Origin: Betaproteobacteria bacterium
Lineage (GTDB): Bacteria > Pseudomonadota > Gammaproteobacteria > Burkholderiales > Burkholderiaceae_C
DNA length: 8,871 nt
Assembly: GCA_009923345.1 (NCBI GenBank)
Contig: RFTR01000075.1
Location: 1-8,871 of the forward strand
Direction: 5' to 3'
Shown here piece after piece: positions 5,225 through 8,871 of the stretch. The position numbers and the translations under genes are program-made. A model generated the notes under the pieces. The model was not told the origin of the DNA and searched no databases. It worked only from the letters and a program-made list of their open reading frames with translations. The first letter of the stretch is position 1. Every line of letters starts with the position of its first letter.

Positions 5225-7267
5225 ATGAAATACCGTGTCATTGTGTCATTTTTAGTTGCTTTATTTGTAAGTTTTACCTGCCTGCTTCCCGCGCAAGGGG
5301 CAACTGTGGTGACCGACGCTAAAGCCGATGTGGTCATTCAAGACATGGCCAATGCATTCAAGCGCAATGACAAGAAACGCTTAACCGCCCTACTACCACA
5401 AGCCAAAGGCCATCCCTTAGAAGCATGGGCCGCTTATTGGGAGTTGAAGGCCAGACTTGACGAAGCTTCATCGCAAGAAATCCGCGCTTTTTTCACCAAA
5501 TTTGAAGGCAGCTACCAAGAAGACCGGCTTCGCAACGACTGGTTACTGCTGTTGGGCAGTCGTCGCGACTGGACCACTTTAGAGTCTGAGTACCCGCACT
5601 ACCGCATGCGCGACGACCGTGAACTGCGTTGCTATTTCCTTACCGTCGAGTTCATCCAAAAAGGCCCGCAAGTTGGCAAGATGGTGGCCGACGAAGTGCG
5701 TCGCAATTGGATGGGTATGCGCGAGGCCGATGACGGATGTACTTTAGCTGCGGACCGTTTGTACGACGCCAAGTTCTTCACCGCGCTAGATATTTGGCGC
5801 AAGGCCAGATTGATGGTCGAGCACACACGCCCTGTCACTGCGCGCAATGCAGTGCAAATCGTCGCACCACAAGTTGCGCCTATGGTCAAAGATATTCATA
5901 ACAACGCCACCCAGTTTTTAGCCAAAAACATTGCGGCGCCGCAAAAGGTTCGACAAGAGTTGGTGGTGATGGCGCTAGTACGTGTAGCCTCGCAAGACCC
6001 TGATGTCGCCGCCAAACTGATGCGCACTAAATGGCAACCTTACCTCACGACGGAAGAGCGGCATTGGGTATGGGGTGTCATCGGGCGTCAATCCGCCATG
6101 CGTTTGGACGACGACGCACTAGACCATTACGCTCGCGTCGCCCACGATAAAGACTTGAACGACGACATGCTGGCTTGGAAAGTTCGCGCTGCTCTGCGTG
6201 CGGGAAACACGCCCAAATGGTCTTTGGTGGAGAGCGCCATCCATGCGATGAGCCCTGACGCGCGCAAAGAACCTGCCTGGATTTATTGGTACGCCCGCGC
6301 ATTGCTAAGCCACAAAAAGATCACACCTGCGATACAACAAGAAGCAAATGCATTGCTGGAGAGCATCGCCGGCGTTAAAGGGTTTTACGAACAATTGGCT
6401 TTGGAAGAGTTAGGTCGCAAAGTCAGTACGCCTTCAAAACCGCCGGCACCAACAGCCGAAGAATTAGAAGTCGCCAAACGTAACCCTTCTTTGCAAAGAG
6501 CTTTGTACGCCATTGCCATGGGCTTGCGTGCCGAAGGCGTAAGGGAGTGGAACTACGGTACCAATTTGGTGAATGCCCAAGGACAAAGCGGCTTGATGAC
6601 TGACCGCGAGTTATTGGCTGCCGCGCAACTCGCTTGCGAGCACCAAGTTTGGGATCGGTGCATCAATACCAGTGAGCGCACACGCGCAGTGATAGATGTG
6701 GAACAACGCTTTCCGATGCCATTTAAAGATGCCGTCCTCCAACGCACACGTTCCATAAACCTTGACCCAGCTTATGTTTACGGGTTAATTAGACAAGAAA
6801 GCCGATTTGTGATGGACGCTAAATCGCACGTTGGTGCTTCTGGCTTGATGCAAGTCATGCCTGCGACTGCGCGCTGGACTGCTCGCAAGATTGGTTTAAA
6901 CGGATTCACCCCAGACCAAATCACAGACCGCGACACTAATATCGCTATCGGCACTGGCTATTTAAAGTTGGTCCTTGACAGCTTTGAGGGCTCTTTGCCA
7001 CTAGCTGCGGCGGCATACAACGCAGGTCCAAGCCGCTCGAGACGTTGGCGCGCACCGAATGATGGGACTGGCCCTGTTGTAGAGGGCGCCATTTGGGCTG
7101 AGAACGTGCCTTTCAACGAGACCCGCGACTATGTCAAAAAGGTTTTGTCCAACACCACCAATTACGCGGCACTAATCACCGGCCAACCCCAGTCGCTTAA
7201 AGCCAGACTGGGCATGGTGGGCCCGCGCGATAAGTCTGCGCCTGAAGAGAATCTAGAGTTGCCCTAG
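5225..7267 (+). CDS. slt: Soluble lytic murein transglycosylase (Slt family)
   Basis: Periplasmic enzyme cleaving the MurNAc-GlcNAc bond of peptidoglycan to give 1,6-anhydro ends, used in wall turnover and recycling. From the ATG at 5225 the product has 680 residues. It begins with a classical signal peptide: MKYR, a hydrophobic stretch to about residue 22, and probable cleavage after AQGA (26), without a lipobox. Residues about 30-490 are a helical, TPR/superhelix-like region as in Slt70. The C-terminal SLT domain (about 505-650) has IRQESRF with catalytic Glu525, GASGLMQVMPATA (537-549) and AAAYNAGPS (595-603). The frame is open from 5084, but the extension precedes the signal peptide and overlaps the opposite gene, so I reject it. 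A terminator hairpin follows at 7296. E. coli Slt70 is of similar size. Family secure; exact orthology to slt is likely. Confidence 0.93.
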   Translation: MKYRVIVSFLVALFVSFTCLLPAQGATVVTDAKADVVIQDMANAFKRNDKKRLTALLPQAKGHPLEAWAAYWELKARLDEASSQEIRAFFTKFEGSYQEDRLRNDWLLLLGSRRDWTTLESEYPHYRMRDDRELRCYFLTVEFIQKGPQVGKMVADEVRRNWMGMREADDGCTLAADRLYDAKFFTALDIWRKARLMVEHTRPVTARNAVQIVAPQVAPMVKDIHNNATQFLAKNIAAPQKVRQELVVMALVRVASQDPDVAAKLMRTKWQPYLTTEERHWVWGVIGRQSAMRLDDDALDHYARVAHDKDLNDDMLAWKVRAALRAGNTPKWSLVESAIHAMSPDARKEPAWIYWYARALLSHKKITPAIQQEANALLESIAGVKGFYEQLALEELGRKVSTPSKPPAPTAEELEVAKRNPSLQRALYAIAMGLRAEGVREWNYGTNLVNAQGQSGLMTDRELLAAAQLACEHQVWDRCINTSERTRAVIDVEQRFPMPFKDAVLQRTRSINLDPAYVYGLIRQESRFVMDAKSHVGASGLMQVMPATARWTARKIGLNGFTPDQITDRDTNIAIGTGYLKLVLDSFEGSLPLAAAAYNAGPSRSRRWRAPNDGTGPVVEGAIWAENVPFNETRDYVKKVLSNTTNYAALITGQPQSLKARLGMVGPRDKSAPEENLELP

Positions 7268-7295
7268 TCCCGCTATAAGCCTATACGGTCGCCAC

Positions 7296-7319
7296 AAAAC
7301 CCCGTTTGCAGGGGGTTTT
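7296..7319 (+). terminator. Intrinsic terminator after slt
   Basis: AAAACCCC (7296-7303), a short loop and GGGGTTTT (7312-7319) form a hairpin ending in four T, 28 nt after the slt stop. The A-rich 5' arm would also give a U-run in the opposite direction. It separates slt from the groESL promoter. Confidence 0.75.
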
Positions 7320-7353
7320 CTACCTAAATTTTTCACTTTTGCGACCTTGCCCC

Positions 7354-7381
7354 TTGAAATCGACCCGAGATGACCTAAACT
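7354..7381 (+). promoter_or_regulatory. groESL promoter
   Basis: TTGAAA (7354-7359; 5 of 6 to TTGACA) is followed after 16 nt by TAAACT (7376-7381; 4 of 6 to TATAAT), placing the transcription start near 7388, inside the CIRCE element. The -35 context CCCTTGAAA also resembles the CTTGAA of heat-shock sigma32 promoters, but no good CCCCAT-type -10 follows, so a vegetative promoter repressed by HrcA is the simpler reading. Confidence 0.6.
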
Positions 7382-7407
7382 TAGCACTCAATGGATGAGA
7401 GTGCTAA
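7381..7407 (+). promoter_or_regulatory. CIRCE operator (HrcA binding site)
   Basis: TTAGCACTC (7381-7389), a 9-nt spacer, and GAGTGCTAA (7399-7407) match the consensus TTAGCACTC-N9-GAGTGCTAA at every position. CIRCE is bound by the HrcA repressor, whose folding depends on GroEL, giving feedback control of the chaperonin genes. It overlaps the predicted -10 and start site, as expected for repression. This strongly supports the downstream genes being the heat-regulated groESL operon. Confidence 0.97.
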
Positions 7408-7443
7408 CAACGCTGTTGTTTACCACTCCGCCATGAGCTAACT

Positions 7444-7476
7444 GGTGGTTGCCGAAACGGTAACCACCGTGTTTTT
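7444..7476 (+). promoter_or_regulatory. Terminator-like hairpin in the groES leader
   Basis: GGTGGTTGCC (7444-7453), loop GAAAC and GGTAACCACC (7459-7468) form a 10-bp stem with one G-U pair. GTG and five T follow (7472-7476). It stands between the promoter/CIRCE and the groES ribosome site (GGAG 7497-7500). The shape is that of an intrinsic terminator or attenuator, but it could simply be a stabilizing leader structure. The T-run begins 3 nt after the stem, so termination may be inefficient. Confidence 0.55.
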
Positions 7477-7496
7477 AAATCCTTTAGTTCCAATTT

Positions 7497-7500
7497 GGAG
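7497..7500 (+). promoter_or_regulatory. Ribosome binding site of groES
   Basis: GGAG lies 5 nt before the ATG at 7506 (TTGGAGATGCAATG). An ATG at 7501 abuts the GGAG and runs into a stop after two codons, so it is not the start. The intact signal shows that the translation start of groES has not decayed. Confidence 0.75.
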
Positions 7501-7505
7501 ATGCA

Positions 7506-7699
7506 ATGAAACTTCGTCCTCTCGCCGATCGCGTGATCGTCAAGCGTATTGATAGCGAAACCAAAACTGCCTCGGGCATATGAATGTCAAAGTTGGCGAA
7601 CGCGTGTTGTTCGGCAAATACAGCGGCCAAACCGTCAAAGTCGACGGTGAAGAGTTGCTGGTCATGAAAGAAGAAGACCTCTTCGCCGTAGTCGCTTAA
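7506..7699 (+). pseudogene. groES: groES with an internal deletion of about 97 bp and a broken frame
   Basis: GroES is the 10-kDa heptameric co-chaperonin that caps GroEL. From the ATG at 7506, 25 codons read MKLRPLADRVIVKRIDSETK plus TASGI and hit TGA at 7581-7583. In a different frame, 7583-7699 encodes 38 residues from NVKVGERVLFGKYSGQTVKV to EEDLFAVVA and TAA, the normal GroES C-terminus. A normal protein of this group has about 96 residues; 102 nt are expected between Gly24 and that Asn but only 5 are present, so about 97 nt are missing (not a multiple of 3). Lost are the end of the mobile loop, including the hydrophobic tripeptide that docks on GroEL, and the roof region. Neither fragment should work. 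The ribosome site, promoter and downstream groEL look intact, so the lesion is recent or artefactual. The size estimate assumes the usual family length. Confidence 0.93.
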
Positions 7700-7728
7700 G
7701 ACTTCCCACGCACATTTATTGAAATTCT

Positions 7729-7733
7729 GGAGA
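7729..7733 (+). promoter_or_regulatory. Ribosome binding site of groEL
   Basis: GGAGA ends 7 nt before the groEL ATG at 7741. The groES stop (7699) to groEL start gap is 41 nt with no hairpin or T-run, so the two genes share a transcript and groEL translation does not depend on groES termination. Confidence 0.75.
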
Positions 7734-7740
7734 AATTCAC

Positions 7741-8871
7741 ATGGCAGCAAAAGACGTAATTTTTGGCGGCGAAGCCCGCGCACGCATGGTCGAGGGTGTC
7801 AACATCCTAGCCAACGCAGTGAAAGTCACCCTCGGCCCTAAAGGCCGTAACGTGGTGCTCGAGCGCTCATTCGGCGCTCCTACCGTGACCAAAGACGGTG
7901 TGTCCGTTGCAAAAGAAGTCGAACTCAAAGACAAATTGCAAAACATGGGCGCGCAAATGGTCAAGGAAGTTGCTTCTAAGACTTCTGACAACGCTGGTGA
8001 CGGCACTACTACTGCGACCGTGTTGGCTCAAGCCATCGTGCACGAAGGCATGAAGTATGTCGCCGCAGGCATGAACCCTATGGACTTGAAGCGCGGTATC
8101 GACAAAGCTGTGCACGCTTTGATCGAGCAACTCAAGAAAGCTACCAAGGCCACTACAACCACCAAAGAAATCGCCCAAGTTGGTTCGATTTCTGCCAACA
8201 GCGACCACAGCATTGGTGAAATCATCGCCAAGGCCATGGACAAAGTCGGCAAAGAGGGCGTGATCACTGTTGAAGACGGAAAGTCTTTGGAAAACGAACT
8301 CGACATCGTCGAAGGTATGCAGTTTGACCGTGGCTACTTGTCACCCTACTTCATCAACAACCCAGAAAAGCAAGCCGCTTTGCTCGACAACCCATTCGTG
8401 TTGTTGTTCGACAAGAAAATCAGCAACATTCGCGATTTGTTGCCTACATTGGAAGCCGTTGCAAAAGCAGGCCGTCCTTTGTTGATCATTGCCGAAGAAG
8501 TCGAAGGCGAAGCCTTGGCAACTTTGGTGGTCAACACCATCCGTGGCATCTTGAAAGTTGTGGCTGTCAAGGCTCCTGGCTTTGGCGATCGTCGCAAAGC
8601 CATGTTGGAAGACATCGCTATTCTGACTGGCGGCAAAGTCATTGCCGAAGAAGTTGGTTTGACCCTCGAAAAAGTCACTTTGGCTGACCTCGGCCAAGCC
8701 AAGCGTATCGAAGTGGGCAAAGAAAACACCATCATCATCGACGGCTCTGGTGCTGCTGGCGACATCGAAGCCCGCGTCAAACAAATCCGCGTGCAAATCG
8801 AAGAAGCCACCAGCGACTACGACCGTGAAAAACTGCAAGAGCGCGTAGCCAAATTGGCTGGCGGTGTTGCC
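7741..8871 (+). CDS. groEL: Chaperonin GroEL, N-terminal 377 residues (gene runs off the right edge)
   Basis: 60-kDa ATP-driven chaperonin forming the double-ring folding cage in the cytoplasm. I translated all 377 codons from the ATG at 7741 to the window end without interruption. Seen: the start MAAKDVIFGGEARARMVEGV, LGPKGRNVVLE and the nucleotide site GDGTTTA (86-92, with Asp87 required for ATP hydrolysis) of the equatorial domain, GVITVEDGKSLENEL and EGMQFDRGYLSPYF (intermediate to apical), and the apical segment through PGFGDRRKAMLEDIA. The remaining third, about 170 residues of intermediate and equatorial domain, lies beyond the window (family length about 545). Downstream partner of groES under the CIRCE promoter. 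No odd residues noted; sequence style is Comamonadaceae-like. Identification is certain. Confidence 0.98.
   Translation, partial: MAAKDVIFGGEARARMVEGVNILANAVKVTLGPKGRNVVLERSFGAPTVTKDGVSVAKEVELKDKLQNMGAQMVKEVASKTSDNAGDGTTTATVLAQAIVHEGMKYVAAGMNPMDLKRGIDKAVHALIEQLKKATKATTTTKEIAQVGSISANSDHSIGEIIAKAMDKVGKEGVITVEDGKSLENELDIVEGMQFDRGYLSPYFINNPEKQAALLDNPFVLLFDKKISNIRDLLPTLEAVAKAGRPLLIIAEEVEGEALATLVVNTIRGILKVVAVKAPGFGDRRKAMLEDIAILTGGKVIAEEVGLTLEKVTLADLGQAKRIEVGKENTIIIDGSGAAGDIEARVKQIRVQIEEATSDYDREKLQERVAKLAGGVA

Noticed and set aside
7506..7699. Programmed frameshift joining the two groES fragments
   Set aside because: About 32 residues are absent, so no frameshift could restore a normal GroES; there is also no slippery run at the junction.
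1..8871. CRISPR arrays, tRNA or rRNA genes, insertion sequences, toxin-antitoxin pairs
   Set aside because: I read both strands and saw no regularly spaced repeats, no tRNA-like cloverleaf motifs, no transposase and no small paired ORFs with ribosome sites.

Overview
The window looks like chromosomal DNA of a betaproteobacterium of the order Burkholderiales, most likely family Comamonadaceae (Limnohabitans/Rhodoferax-like). This rests on the close family look of the GroEL and GroES sequences, the glmU-glmS order, a perfect CIRCE operator before groESL, and moderate GC content. Placement below family is a guess. All genes are housekeeping or common accessory types. I see no phage, CRISPR array, tRNA, rRNA, insertion sequence or obvious defence or biosynthetic island.

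Layout. Positions 1-2199, minus strand: glmU followed 18 nt later by the 5' part of glmS, which runs off the left edge. Together they supply UDP-GlcNAc for peptidoglycan and LPS. Positions 2198-2848, plus strand: a DUF6279-type protein whose only plausible ATG shares a CATG tetranucleotide with the glmU ATG, and which lacks the lipoprotein signal peptide normal for its family. Positions 2856-5211, minus strand: 5-formyltetrahydrofolate cyclo-ligase, then a TetR regulator 6 nt later, then, after a spacer with a large inverted repeat, an MBL-fold hydrolase that lacks the usual second-metal ligands. Positions 5225-7267, plus strand: a periplasmic soluble lytic transglycosylase, divergent from the cyclo-ligase with only 13 nt between start codons, closed by an intrinsic terminator. 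Positions 7350-8871, plus strand: the heat-shock groESL operon with promoter, CIRCE, a leader containing a terminator-like hairpin, groES and the first 377 codons of groEL.

The outstanding anomaly is groES. Both ends of the gene are present and well conserved, but about 97 bp (roughly 32 codons) is missing from the middle and the reading frame is broken. The N-terminal piece ends at a TGA after 25 codons and the C-terminal piece (38 residues plus an accidental ATG) is in another frame. groES is normally essential, so this is a real pseudogenization with another copy elsewhere, a heterogeneous population, or an assembly error. The clipped glmU/DUF6279 junction could be a second deletion of the same kind. 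I found no convincing evidence for a previously undescribed system; the points worth checking are the groES lesion, the clipped divergent junctions, the odd metal site of the MBL protein, the repeat elements at 3913-4042 and the groES leader hairpin.
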